Shown: positions 1-7,221 of the stretch, piece after piece
How the letters are laid out: each line of letters opens with the position of its first letter
Numbering within the stretch: position 1 is the first letter of the stretch
NCBI GenBank assembly: GCA_026785745.1
Contig: JAJAZO010000110.1
Coordinates: 1-14,419 of the forward strand
Source: Chitinophagaceae bacterium
GTDB lineage: Bacteria; Bacteroidota; Bacteroidia; Chitinophagales; Chitinophagaceae
DNA length: 14,419 bases
Reading direction: 5' to 3'
Program-made: the position numbers and the translations under genes
Notes under the pieces: generated by a model
The model's database searches: none
What the model saw: only the letters and a program-made list of their open reading frames with translations
Told to the model about the DNA's origin: nothing

Positions 1-185
1 AAGGTGGCAGTATCGGCAAGGTCAATAATTTTATAATTAGTATCCAGCGATGCTGCAAGAGGTGCTAATACTGATTCTCTTCTTCCACCAAGTATAGGTT
101 TCAAGCCATAGTCAGCAGCCATTTTTGCAATCAGCGTACCGGTATAACCATTGGCACCGTATAAAAGAAACGAAGAATGAGCCAT
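1..185 (-). CDS. Saccharopine dehydrogenase-like NADP-binding protein (partial, N-terminus only)
   Basis: Only the first 61 codons are inside the window; the gene runs off the left edge. The ATG is at 185-183. The N-terminus reads MAHSSFLLYGANGYTGTLIA, so residues 10-16 form a GxxGxxG dinucleotide-binding loop (Gly10, Gly13, Gly16) in the GANGYTG form typical of the saccharopine dehydrogenase / trans-acting enoyl reductase family. A GGRR segment near residue 35 follows the second strand, where such proteins contact the NADP phosphate. The family assignment rests on this Rossmann start alone. The substrate cannot be told, because the C-terminal domain is missing. The gene is divergent from the sigma-factor operon, with 135 bp between them. 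Confidence 0.75.
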   Translation of the reverse strand, partial: MAHSSFLLYGANGYTGTLIAKMAADYGLKPILGGRRESVLAPLAASLDTNYKIIDLADTAT

Positions 186-320
186 AATTTTTTTTAAGTA
201 GTGTGTAAAGTAAAGTTATGTTTTTGGTTAATATTGATGACTTCATGAAAAGAGTCTTTTAGCATTTAGACACAACATGTTTTCGTAAGTTACAGCGTCA
301 AAACCCAAACCTTCCGACTG
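186..320. other. Divergent intergenic region
   Basis: This AT-rich gap lies between two divergent genes and must hold promoters for both. I looked for the Bacteroidota TTTG-N19-TAnnTTTG pattern on both strands and found only imperfect matches (for example TATGTTTT at 217-224 on the plus strand). I therefore do not call a promoter. No ORF or strong hairpin is visible. Confidence 0.5.
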
Positions 321-884
321 TTGAACGAACTTGAACTGATACAGGGACTTAAAAGCGGAGATGAAGCCTCATTTAAATATTTGGTGGATACCTACCAGGA
401 CAGAATTTTCAATACTGCCATCGGTATAGTGCAAAATGCCGAAGATGCTGAGGATGTAGCGCAGGAGGTTTTTATACAAGTATACCGGTCTATTCATAGT
501 TTTAAAGGGGAGTCAAAATTATCAACCTGGATGTACCGGATTGCAACAACCCGTGCCCTAGACTTGCTCAGAAGCCGGAAAAGCAAAAAAAGATTTGGCT
601 TTATGCAACGCCTTTTTGGAGATGATAATGAACCTATGCATGAATTGCCTGATTTTAATCACGCGGGAGTGGCTTTGGATAGAAAGGAATATGCAGCGAA
701 ACTCTTTAAAGCGATTACCCAACTGCCTGAAAACCAGAAGACAGCCTTTACCCTGCACAAGCTGGAAGAACTTAGTTACCAGGAGATAAGTGAGGTAATG
801 GAGACAACTGTGCCGGCTGTAGAGTCGCTGATGCACCGGGCCAAGCAAAATTTGAGGAAAATATTGGCAAATGAAACAGACTAA
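321..884 (+). CDS. ECF-type RNA polymerase sigma-70 factor
   Basis: The 187-residue protein has the size and two-domain layout of an extracytoplasmic-function sigma factor. Region 2 spans about residues 20-88, with the DAEDVAQEVF core-binding segment at 42-51 and the -10-recognition helix ending in LSTWMYRIATTRALDLLRSR. Region 4 spans about 130-180, with LPENQKTAFTLHKLEELSYQ followed by the helix-turn-helix EISEVMETTVPAVESLMHRA. The start is a TTG at 321: it places the conserved ELIQGLKSGDEASF motif at the expected distance from the N-terminus. No in-frame ATG lies upstream before the stop at 267-269, and no ATG lies in the first 60 codons. It is the first gene of a three-gene operon with a membrane protein and a CpxP-like protein, so it probably directs an envelope-stress or metal response. 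Confidence 0.93.
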   Translation: MNELELIQGLKSGDEASFKYLVDTYQDRIFNTAIGIVQNAEDAEDVAQEVFIQVYRSIHSFKGESKLSTWMYRIATTRALDLLRSRKSKKRFGFMQRLFGDDNEPMHELPDFNHAGVALDRKEYAAKLFKAITQLPENQKTAFTLHKLEELSYQEISEVMETTVPAVESLMHRAKQNLRKILANETD

Positions 885-938
885 GTAATTTACCGTGACG
901 AAGGTTTTGGGCCGACTTCCCGTCAAAAATGGTGTATT

Positions 939-1268
939 ATGAATAACAACAGAAATAATAAGATTGAGGAAATCCTTGGCAGCCTTGACGGAACTCAAAA
1001 GGCGGCTCTGCCTGATTTCTTTTATACCCGCCTAAAGGCAAGGATGGAGAAAGGGTTAGAACCAACTATTAAAAAATCATGGGTTCTTCGCCCGGCTTTT
1101 GCTTTTGCTGCCCTGGGTATTATTTTGCTTATAAATGCAGTTGTTATTTTAAAAGGTGATGCAAATAAGAATACAGCGTCTAATGATTCTGAAACAATTC
1201 AATCCATTGCAGCTGAGTATAGCCTGAATGATAACAGCTTGGTGTACGACTTAAATCAGGATAAATAA
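939..1268 (+). CDS. Small single-pass membrane protein, probable anti-sigma factor
   Basis: This 109-residue protein begins 54 bp after the sigma-factor stop codon. A soluble, charged N-terminal part (about 1-48, with a KIEEILGSLDG helix and a FYTRLKARME helix) would face the cytoplasm. A single hydrophobic segment (about 51-71, PAFAFAALGIILLINAVVIL) follows, then a short acidic, polar tail of about 38 residues. That topology, the size and the position directly after an ECF sigma gene are what is expected of a minimal anti-sigma factor. No zinc-finger (ZAS) His/Cys motif is visible, so it would be of the non-ZAS type. The function is inferred from context and topology, not from a recognised domain. 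Confidence 0.7.
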   Translation: MNNNRNNKIEEILGSLDGTQKAALPDFFYTRLKARMEKGLEPTIKKSWVLRPAFAFAALGIILLINAVVILKGDANKNTASNDSETIQSIAAEYSLNDNSLVYDLNQDK

Positions 1269-1269
1269 G

Positions 1270-1746
1270 ATGAAGAATCCCACTAATAAAATTTTGGCAA
1301 TTGCTGTAGTGTTTCTATTACTTACAAACATTGCGCTGGTTATTTTTATGTTGAATAAAAAGCCGCAAGCCGATAAACGACGTGGCCGGGTTGACCCATT
1401 TGAGATGATGGTGAAAGAGCTTAACATGACAGAACAGCAACAAAAAGATTACAAATTGCAAAAGGATGAGCACTTTAAAAATATTAAACCTTTATTTGAC
1501 TCCGTTCGTGCCGCCAAGACAGCCTTCTTTGCTTTAACAAAAGAGCAGAACGTAAATGACAGCCTGGTGAATCAATATAGCCAGCGGATAAGCGAAAAAC
1601 AATCAGCAATAGACAAACTCACTTTTGCCCACTTTAAAAGGGTACGGGGTTTATTTACTGCCGGGCAGCAACCGAAGTTTGACGAGTTTGTACAAAAGAT
1701 GATGCAGCGGTGGAGAAAAGACTCAGCAGATAAGAAAGACAAATAA
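1270..1746 (+). CDS. Membrane-anchored Spy/CpxP-like periplasmic sensor (heavy-metal resistance family)
   Basis: The ATG follows the upstream stop codon after a single base, so the two are almost certainly co-translated. The 158-residue protein has one uncleaved N-terminal membrane segment (about 8-28), a basic linker (KKPQADKRRGR) and a helical, charged periplasmic domain. The domain carries two copies of the LTxxQ-like signature of the Spy/CpxP/CnrX superfamily: LNMTEQQQKDY at 51-61 and FTAGQQPKFDEF at 129-140. Family members sense misfolded proteins or metals and hold an anti-sigma factor or sensor kinase inactive. His68 and His121 are the only periplasmic histidines, so a His-rich metal site like that of CnrX is not obvious. 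Misfolding or general envelope stress is as likely a signal as metal. Confidence 0.8.
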   Translation: MKNPTNKILAIAVVFLLLTNIALVIFMLNKKPQADKRRGRVDPFEMMVKELNMTEQQQKDYKLQKDEHFKNIKPLFDSVRAAKTAFFALTKEQNVNDSLVNQYSQRISEKQSAIDKLTFAHFKRVRGLFTAGQQPKFDEFVQKMMQRWRKDSADKKDK

Positions 1747-1748
1747 TA

Positions 1749-3530
1749 TCAGGCATAAATTCTTTCAATAGCATCCCTGAATTTTTCTATCACTACTTTT
1801 CGTTTCAACGACATCTTAGGAGTTAATTCCCCTGTATCTACACTCCATTCATGAATTAATAATTCAAACTTCTTTACCTGCTCCACATGGTTAAAGAATT
1901 TATTAAAGCTTTCTACTAATTCTTTGAAAAGCTCGATGACTTTCGGATTGCGGATAAGTTCTTCGCTGCTGCTGTCAGCTACTCCATTTTTTCTTGCCCA
2001 ATCCCGCAGGTTAGGAAAAGAAGGAACTATCAAAGCACTGACAAATTTTCTTTCAGCACCTACCAGCATTACTTGTTCAACAAAAGGAGACTCCTTCAGT
2101 TTATTTTCAATGGGTAGCGGAGCCACATACTTTCCACCACTGGTTTTGAAAAGTTCTTTTTTACGGTCTGTTATTTTTAAGAAATTATCTGCTGTCAAAT
2201 CTCCAATATCACCTGTATGAAACCAGCCATCTATAATATCCAACGCTGTCAGGTCGGGACGTTTATAATAGCCCATCATCACATTAGGGCCTTTGCAAAG
2301 AATTTCGCCGTCCTCAGCTATTTTTACCTGCACCCCATCAATCAGAGGTCCCGACGTGCCAAATTTCCGGCCGCTTTCCTGGTATCTGTTTACTGAAATT
2401 ACGGGGGATGTTTCTGTTAATCCATAACCCTCCATAATTGGAATTCTGGCTGCAGTGAAAATGCGGATAAGCCTGACCTGGCAAGCCGCCCCACCAGTAA
2501 CGATACATTTCAAATTACCTCCCAGACCTTCTCTCCATTTGCTGAAAATTAATTTGTTGGCTATGTTAAGTTGCAGATTATACCAGAATCCCTGATTTTT
2601 ATTGATTTCAAATTTTTCAGCCAAACTATGGGCCCAAAAAAATAATTTTTTCTTGGTACCGGTCAGCTCATTTCCTTTTTGCATTATGCGGTCATACACT
2701 TTCTCCAGCAGGCGGGGTACTGTTGTAAAAATATTTGGGTTTACTTCCTTTAAGTTATCCGCAATAGTGTCTAAACTTTCGGCATAATAAATAGAAGTGC
2801 CTTTGAAAAGATATTGGTAAGTAACCATCCTTTCAAAAATATGGTTTAGTGGCAGAAAGCTGAGGGCCCGCAAATCATCCACCGGAGGAAAACAGGGGAT
2901 GCATGACAGTACGTTTGAAAGAATGTTCCGGTGAGATAGCATTACTCCTTTCGGCGTTCCTGTAGTCCCTGAGGTATAAATGATGGTGGCCAGGTCTTCG
3001 TAATCAATTTTATCACTGATGGGTTTTACCTGCTCTATCAATTGCGGAGTGCTTAATGCAGTAACTTCTTTCCAGTGTTTTGCATTGGCTACATGCTCAA
3101 AGGCGAAAATATTTTTAAGGCTGGGCACTTTTTCTTTAAGGCTCAGCACTTTTAGAAATAAATCTTCATCATTTACAAATGCAAATTTTACCTGTGCATC
3201 TTTTAAAACAAACTCAAGTTCGTTAACATTAATGGTGGGATACACAGGTACCAGCATAGCTCCAATCTGCTGTACAGCCATATCGACCATTATCCATTCA
3301 GGACGGTTTTTACAAAGAATAGCTACTTTGTCTCTTCCTTCGGGGGTCATGTCGCCGCAACTGATGCCGAGGCTTAATAAGCCGGCACTGAGATTGTCCA
3401 CTATAGTTTTTACTTCAGCTGTGCTGTATTTTCTCCACTGCCCTGATTCCTTTCCTACCAGCATATCTTCCAGCGGCTTGCGTTCCAGATGGTATTGGAT
3501 GCAGTCAAATAATCTTTTTGGCTCTTTCAT
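1749..3530 (-). CDS. Long-chain fatty-acid--CoA ligase (AMP-dependent synthetase)
   Basis: The 593-residue enzyme activates fatty acids to acyl-CoA through an acyl-adenylate, feeding lipid synthesis or beta-oxidation. All adenylate-forming motifs are present, numbered from the ATG: the phosphate-binding loop YTSGTTGTPKG (185-195), the A5 motif EGYGLTETSP (367-376), GWFHTGDIG with the ribose-binding Asp (435-443), the hinge KITDRKKELFKTSGGKYVAP (452-471), and the C-terminal TPKMSLKRK (570-578) with Lys572 as the expected catalytic lysine. The length and the LFKTSGGKYVAP form fit bacterial long-chain ligases of the FAA1/FadD15 group rather than acetyl-CoA synthetase. I chose the ATG at 3530; the frame also allows a TTG two codons upstream. 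It is a single gene that converges on the CpxP-like gene. Confidence 0.93.
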   Translation of the reverse strand: MKEPKRLFDCIQYHLERKPLEDMLVGKESGQWRKYSTAEVKTIVDNLSAGLLSLGISCGDMTPEGRDKVAILCKNRPEWIMVDMAVQQIGAMLVPVYPTINVNELEFVLKDAQVKFAFVNDEDLFLKVLSLKEKVPSLKNIFAFEHVANAKHWKEVTALSTPQLIEQVKPISDKIDYEDLATIIYTSGTTGTPKGVMLSHRNILSNVLSCIPCFPPVDDLRALSFLPLNHIFERMVTYQYLFKGTSIYYAESLDTIADNLKEVNPNIFTTVPRLLEKVYDRIMQKGNELTGTKKKLFFWAHSLAEKFEINKNQGFWYNLQLNIANKLIFSKWREGLGGNLKCIVTGGAACQVRLIRIFTAARIPIMEGYGLTETSPVISVNRYQESGRKFGTSGPLIDGVQVKIAEDGEILCKGPNVMMGYYKRPDLTALDIIDGWFHTGDIGDLTADNFLKITDRKKELFKTSGGKYVAPLPIENKLKESPFVEQVMLVGAERKFVSALIVPSFPNLRDWARKNGVADSSSEELIRNPKVIELFKELVESFNKFFNHVEQVKKFELLIHEWSVDTGELTPKMSLKRKVVIEKFRDAIERIYA

Positions 3531-3630
3531 TTGCAATCGTAGTTATGTTAAGTAATCAAAACTTTTACTGTACTCCGTAGAGATAATAAATAAGTATATG
3601 GACAGACAATTTAGTTAAAAAACAATATAT
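3531..3630. other. Upstream region of the acyl-CoA ligase gene
   Basis: This AT-rich stretch separates the ligase start from the terminator of the next gene. It should hold the ligase promoter, read on the minus strand. A TAnnATTG sequence lies just before the ATG (one mismatch to the Bacteroidota -7 box), but no TTTG lies at the right distance. I do not assign a promoter. Confidence 0.4.
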
Positions 3631-3664
3631 AAAAAAAATAGCCCCACCTTTTTAAGGCAGGGCT
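3631..3664 (-). terminator. Rho-independent terminator of the TPR gene
   Basis: On the minus strand, 20 bases after the TPR-gene stop, AGCCCTGCC (3664-3656) pairs with GGTGGGGCT (3648-3640). This gives a 9-bp stem with two G-U pairs and a 7-nt loop (TTAAAAA). An A and eight T residues (3639-3631) follow. This is a textbook intrinsic terminator and marks the end of the transcript before the acyl-CoA ligase gene. Confidence 0.9.
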
Positions 3665-3683
3665 TAATAAAATTATTCAATGA

Positions 3684-4700
3684 CTATAAGGACTGGTAAT
3701 ATTGGCCGGGGGACATTCTAAAAACCCTTGTTTTTTGAAAAGCACTAAAACCGTTATATTCTTCCTGGTGCGTTTTGGCCCAATTCTCATACGCTGCCAG
3801 ATTTTCTATAGGCCCAAACAGCCATTGGTTATATGCATTGAACATCCCCTCAGTTAACAGCTGCCGTTGATAATCAAACAAACGGAAGGGAAATTTATCA
3901 GCATTGTTGGCATACCAGTCAAGAATAAACCTTGCCCGTATCATTGTCAGTGTTTCCGTAGTAATGCCCTTATTGGCCAGCGAAGATTGTTTGGACATAC
4001 CCTGCAAAAAGGTTTTCGCAAATTCACTCTTATTTCCTTCGCCACCTTTCATAAGATCTGCATCAACAAATAATTTTTCTTTATAGCCCTGGAGTAAAAG
4101 TTCTTTCATGGCAGCACCTCTTTCCCCGAGGCTTTCCATATTGATGAATATTTCACCATAGATAAGGCTCCATACTTTGTCTTTTGTATAGTAGTAAAAC
4201 ATTGCAGCATTATAATAATTGCCGCTGAATGCCGGGTCAACTTTAATGCCCTCTTCCCATAGCTTAATAGCAGAGAAATCTTTTGTAGCCCACAACAGCT
4301 CACCATACTCGCTTAGCAGGGAACCACTTTTAGGAAATTTTTTTAATGCTTTTTTATAGAGTTTATCGCAGTCTTTTACTTCTTCCAATGCTTTATATAC
4401 ATTACCGGCTATCTGAAAGCAAACTACATCGGCATCATTTCTTTCAACCAATAATTTTGCTCCTTCCAGTGCTTTTGCATAATCCCTTTTCAGGTAGTGA
4501 CTCATTACCAGATCTTTTTGCATCTCCAGGTTATTGTTATCCTGTTGTATAGCCCTGTTTAAGATTATTATGGCATTATTAAAGTCGCCAGACCGCATAA
4601 AAGTCTTTGCTGTTTCATGCAGTGCCTTAGGGTCTTCAGGTTGGGCAAAGGCTGTAAAAAAGAGAGAGAAAGCAATAAAAAGAGAGCATATTTTTTTCAT
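3684..4700 (-). CDS. Secreted tetratricopeptide-repeat protein
   Basis: The 338-residue protein starts with a clear signal peptide (MKKICSLFIAFSLFFTAFAQ, probable cleavage after Ala19). I chose the ATG at 4700 because the frame's further 19 upstream codons would spoil the signal and run through the promoter. Residues about 25-190 are five tandem 33-34-residue helical repeats with TPR spacing and small/aromatic positions (for example SGDFNNAIIILNRAI at 37-51, KDFSAIKLWEEGIKVDP at 140-156). The C-terminal part (about 195-338) has no motif I recognise. TPR units mediate protein-protein contacts, so this may be an envelope scaffold, but no partner can be named. The gene has its own promoter and terminator, so it is probably monocistronic. 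Confidence 0.8.
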   Translation of the reverse strand: MKKICSLFIAFSLFFTAFAQPEDPKALHETAKTFMRSGDFNNAIIILNRAIQQDNNNLEMQKDLVMSHYLKRDYAKALEGAKLLVERNDADVVCFQIAGNVYKALEEVKDCDKLYKKALKKFPKSGSLLSEYGELLWATKDFSAIKLWEEGIKVDPAFSGNYYNAAMFYYYTKDKVWSLIYGEIFINMESLGERGAAMKELLLQGYKEKLFVDADLMKGGEGNKSEFAKTFLQGMSKQSSLANKGITTETLTMIRARFILDWYANNADKFPFRLFDYQRQLLTEGMFNAYNQWLFGPIENLAAYENWAKTHQEEYNGFSAFQKTRVFRMSPGQYYQSL

Positions 4701-4745
4701 ACCGCAATTTAAAAGGAAGAGACATAACAGGGAACGTATCCGTTG

Positions 4746-4774
4746 CAAAAATAACAAATATTTGAGGAGAGAAA
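4746..4774 (-). promoter_or_regulatory. Probable promoter of the TPR gene
   Basis: On the minus strand, TATTTTTG (4753-4746) matches the Bacteroidota -7 box TAnnTTTG exactly. A TTTC (4774-4771) stands 17 bp upstream in place of the TTTG -33 box. The predicted start would give a leader of about 40 nt. The -7 box is strong; the -33 box and spacer are suboptimal. Confidence 0.55.
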
Positions 4775-4777
4775 CGG

Positions 4778-6031
4778 CTAAATAAGGTGTGTAAGCAGCC
4801 CATCCCTAAGTTTGGGTTCAAACCAGGTACTTTTTGGAGGCATTACATTACCACTGTCAGCAATATCAAACAATTGCCCGATGGTAACCGGATATAAGCT
4901 GAACGCCACTTTCATTTCACCGCTGTTCACCCTTTTTTCCAGTTCTTTTAACCCCCGGATGCCGCCGACAAAATCAATCCTTTTATCTGTCCGTTGATCT
5001 TTGATGCCCAATAGCTTGCTGAGGATATTATTGGAAAGAATAGTTACATCCAGCACACCAATCGGGTCTTCGGTATATGTTCCTTTGCGGGAAGTGAGAA
5101 TATACCACTGACCATCCAGGTACATCCCAAATTCATGCAGTTCTGATGGCTTTACCGGTTCGGGGCTATGGGTGATAAAAAAATCGTCCTGTAACCGGCT
5201 GATAAGTTTTGCGCCAGTTAATCCATGAAAATCTTTTACCAGCCTGTTGTAATCTAAAATAGCCAACTGACTGGCCGGAAAAATAGTAGTGAGAAAATAT
5301 TTTGCATCAGCACTGTCAGGTAATTGTTTACTCACTTTGGCGGCAGATGCGGCCCGGTGATGGCCATCGGCTATATAAGTGGCAGGAACATCTGTATTAA
5401 ATAATTCGGTGATGGAGTTTATTTCAGTATCCCGGTCCACTACCCAAATACTGTGTTGAATGCCATCACTGGCTGTAAAATCATATACAGGTTTATGGGC
5501 AGCTTTCCAGCCGTCAATCAAGTCGTTTATTTTTATCACATCACGGTAGGCCATAAACACATTACCCGTTTGTGCCTGAATTGCCATCATGTGGTCAATA
5601 CGGTCTTTTTCTTTTTCCGGCCGGGTAAACTCATGTTTTTTTATAACATCATTAAAATAATCCTCAACAGAAGAAACACAAACGAGGCCGGTCTGGCTTC
5701 TTCCATTCCCACCTCCGCTAAGGCTATGATGGGCAGGCATCACCAACTGGTAAATATAGTAGCAGGGTTTTTCTTCCCTGAAGAGTATATTTTCTTTATT
5801 AATGAATTGCAGCAAATTTTCTTTGGCTTTTTCATACACTACTTTGCTATGTGTATCTATGTCATCCGGCAAATCAATTTCAGATTTCGTTATCCGGAGA
5901 AATGAAAAAGGATTATTTGCAGCTTCTTTTTTCGCTTCTTCACTATTAAGTACATCATAAGGTCTTGATGCCACCTGTTCGGCTAATGCTGGTTGAGGGC
6001 GGAGAGCATTGAATGGTTTAATAAGGGCCAT
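4778..6031 (-). CDS. DUF1015 family protein
   Basis: The 417-residue cytoplasmic protein matches the DUF1015 family along its length. It has an N-terminal IKPFNALRPQP and ASRPYDVLNSEE (21-32), the central KKHEFTRPEKEKDRIDHM (131-148), and the strictly conserved IADGHHRAASA (220-230). No signal peptide or membrane segment is present. It starts 29 bp after the serC stop codon, so the two are probably one transcript. DUF1015 genes commonly sit with serC and serA in Bacteroidota and other phyla, which links the family to serine metabolism, although no reaction is established that I know of. The Asp-Gly-His-His-Arg loop recalls the GxHR/GCHR loop of ParB/sulfiredoxin-fold enzymes, some of which are serine kinases; that link is my inference. 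Confidence 0.88.
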   Translation of the reverse strand: MALIKPFNALRPQPALAEQVASRPYDVLNSEEAKKEAANNPFSFLRITKSEIDLPDDIDTHSKVVYEKAKENLLQFINKENILFREEKPCYYIYQLVMPAHHSLSGGGNGRSQTGLVCVSSVEDYFNDVIKKHEFTRPEKEKDRIDHMMAIQAQTGNVFMAYRDVIKINDLIDGWKAAHKPVYDFTASDGIQHSIWVVDRDTEINSITELFNTDVPATYIADGHHRAASAAKVSKQLPDSADAKYFLTTIFPASQLAILDYNRLVKDFHGLTGAKLISRLQDDFFITHSPEPVKPSELHEFGMYLDGQWYILTSRKGTYTEDPIGVLDVTILSNNILSKLLGIKDQRTDKRIDFVGGIRGLKELEKRVNSGEMKVAFSLYPVTIGQLFDIADSGNVMPPKSTWFEPKLRDGLLTHLI

Positions 6032-6060
6032 AATATATTGAAAATTGATTATTGAATATT

Positions 6061-7131
6061 TTATCCGTGAAGTTTTGCAAAATCTTTCATCAGGTCAGTT
6101 AATGCCTTTACACTTTCGATAGTTAGAGCATTATACATAGACACCCGGAAACCACTTACACTGCGGTGGCCTTTTACACCCACCATACCATTTGCTTTGC
6201 AGAGGTCAACAAATTCTTTTTCTAATGCAGCATCTTCCATAATAAATACAGCGTTCATTTTACTCCGGTCTTCTTTGGCCACCGGGCCTTTAAAAACAGG
6301 CAACGTATCCAGGGTGTCATAAAACAATTTTGCTTTTGCATCATTTTCTTTTTCTATAGCTGCTACGCCGCCTTTGTTTTTCAACCAACGCAACGTAAGC
6401 ATCGCCACATAAATGGCAAAAACAGGTGGTGTATTCAGCATGCTGCCTTCTTTAATATGATTGCGGTAATCAAGAATAGCAGGAAGAGCCCTGTTTACTT
6501 TTCCTAAAATATTTTTATTGACTACCACAAGATTTACTCCCGCAGCACCCATATTTTTCTGAGCACTGGCATAAATCAGATCAAACTTATTAAAATCAAG
6601 TTGACGGCTCAATATATCACTACTCATATCTGCCACCAGCGGTACTCCACAATCATAAGGCATGGTATGCCATTGGGTGCCTGCAATAGTTTCATTGGTG
6701 GTAATGTGGAAGTAGGCGGCAGTAGGAGTAACGGATATGTTTTTTGGGATACTTGTATAATTATCCTCTTTGGAAGAACCAACAATTTCTATATGGCCAA
6801 ACAGTTTTGCTTCTTTAATAGCTTTATTGGCCCAAACACCTGTTTCCATATATGCTGCCGCCTCATTTTCATTCAGCAAATTCATCGGCACCTGCATAAA
6901 CTGCGTAGTAGCACCGCCATGCAGGAACAATACTTCATGATCATCATCTAAGCTCATCAGTTCTTTTACCAAAGCTCTTGCCTCATCCATCACTGGCTGG
7001 AATAAAGGAGTACGATGGCCAATTTCTAAAATGGATAAACCGGTGTAGTTGAAATCAAGAACCGACCGGCTGGCTTCTTCAAAAACTTCTTTGGGTAAGA
7101 TAGAAGGGCCGGCATTGAAATTATGAATCAT
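6061..7131 (-). CDS. serC: Phosphoserine aminotransferase
   Basis: The 356-residue PLP enzyme converts 3-phosphohydroxypyruvate and glutamate to phosphoserine and 2-oxoglutarate, the second step of serine biosynthesis (and a step of pyridoxine synthesis in some bacteria). It begins MIHNFNAGPSILPKEV, the usual SerC N-terminus, and shows GHRTPLF (38-44), the cofactor-phosphate loop GGATTQF (72-78), HITTNETI (142-149), ADMSSDI with the PLP-stacking/pyridine-nitrogen Asp (167-173) and ASAQKNMG with the Schiff-base Lys192. Length and motifs are complete. The ATG at 7131 is preferred over an in-frame upstream ATG at 7179 because the extension would read through the previous gene's terminator hairpin. 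It is followed by DUF1015; serA is not next to it here. Confidence 0.96.
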   Translation of the reverse strand: MIHNFNAGPSILPKEVFEEASRSVLDFNYTGLSILEIGHRTPLFQPVMDEARALVKELMSLDDDHEVLFLHGGATTQFMQVPMNLLNENEAAAYMETGVWANKAIKEAKLFGHIEIVGSSKEDNYTSIPKNISVTPTAAYFHITTNETIAGTQWHTMPYDCGVPLVADMSSDILSRQLDFNKFDLIYASAQKNMGAAGVNLVVVNKNILGKVNRALPAILDYRNHIKEGSMLNTPPVFAIYVAMLTLRWLKNKGGVAAIEKENDAKAKLFYDTLDTLPVFKGPVAKEDRSKMNAVFIMEDAALEKEFVDLCKANGMVGVKGHRSVSGFRVSMYNALTIESVKALTDLMKDFAKLHG

Positions 7132-7135
7132 GGCG

Positions 7136-7143
7136 CAAAGGTA
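7136..7143 (-). promoter_or_regulatory. Promoter -7 box of serC
   Basis: On the minus strand TACCTTTG (7143-7136) matches the Bacteroidota TAnnTTTG box exactly and lies only 4 bases before the serC ATG. The predicted transcription start would fall at or next to the start codon, so the mRNA would be leaderless or nearly so. No TTTG lies 19-21 bp upstream; that position is occupied by the T-run of the preceding terminator (about 7170-7165). Confidence 0.55.
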
Positions 7144-7163
7144 TTGATTGGATTTTTTTTTAT

Positions 7164-7200
7164 TAAAAAATCCTGTCACGCCTAAAACGGGACAGGATTT
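7164..7200 (-). terminator. Rho-independent terminator of the T9SS propeller gene
   Basis: Downstream of the stop codon at 7222, AAATCCTGTC (7200-7191 on the minus strand) pairs perfectly with GACAGGATTT (7177-7168). The stem extends by three pairs (CCCG/CACG with one mismatch) around a 7-nt loop, and a run of six T (7170-7165) overlaps and follows the hairpin. It ends the 3.9-kb transcript just before the serC promoter. Confidence 0.88.
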
Positions 7201-7221
7201 ATTTTTATTTTGTCTAAATCA

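Noticed and set aside
217..226. TATGTTTTTG as a sigma-operon promoter
   Set aside because: It departs from TAnnTTTG and has no TTTG box 19-21 bp upstream.
558..998. 146-codon minus-strand open frame across the sigma and anti-sigma genes
   Set aside because: It is antisense to the clear sigma-70 region 4 coding sequence and shows no domain.
3019..3555. 178-codon plus-strand open frame opposite the acyl-CoA ligase
   Set aside because: It lies antisense to a well-conserved enzyme, and its translation has no recognisable domain and a composition typical of a shadow frame.
4701..4757. Upstream extension of the TPR protein to 4757
   Set aside because: It would bury the signal peptide 19 residues inside the protein and place the start codon upstream of the -7 box.
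5453..5905. 150-codon plus-strand open frame opposite the DUF1015 gene
   Set aside because: It is antisense to a conserved family and lacks a promoter or recognisable motif.
7132..7179. Upstream extension of serC to the ATG at 7179
   Set aside because: The extra 16 residues would be encoded by the terminator hairpin and T-run of the preceding gene, and they precede the conserved SerC N-terminus. The -7 promoter box also lies downstream of that ATG.
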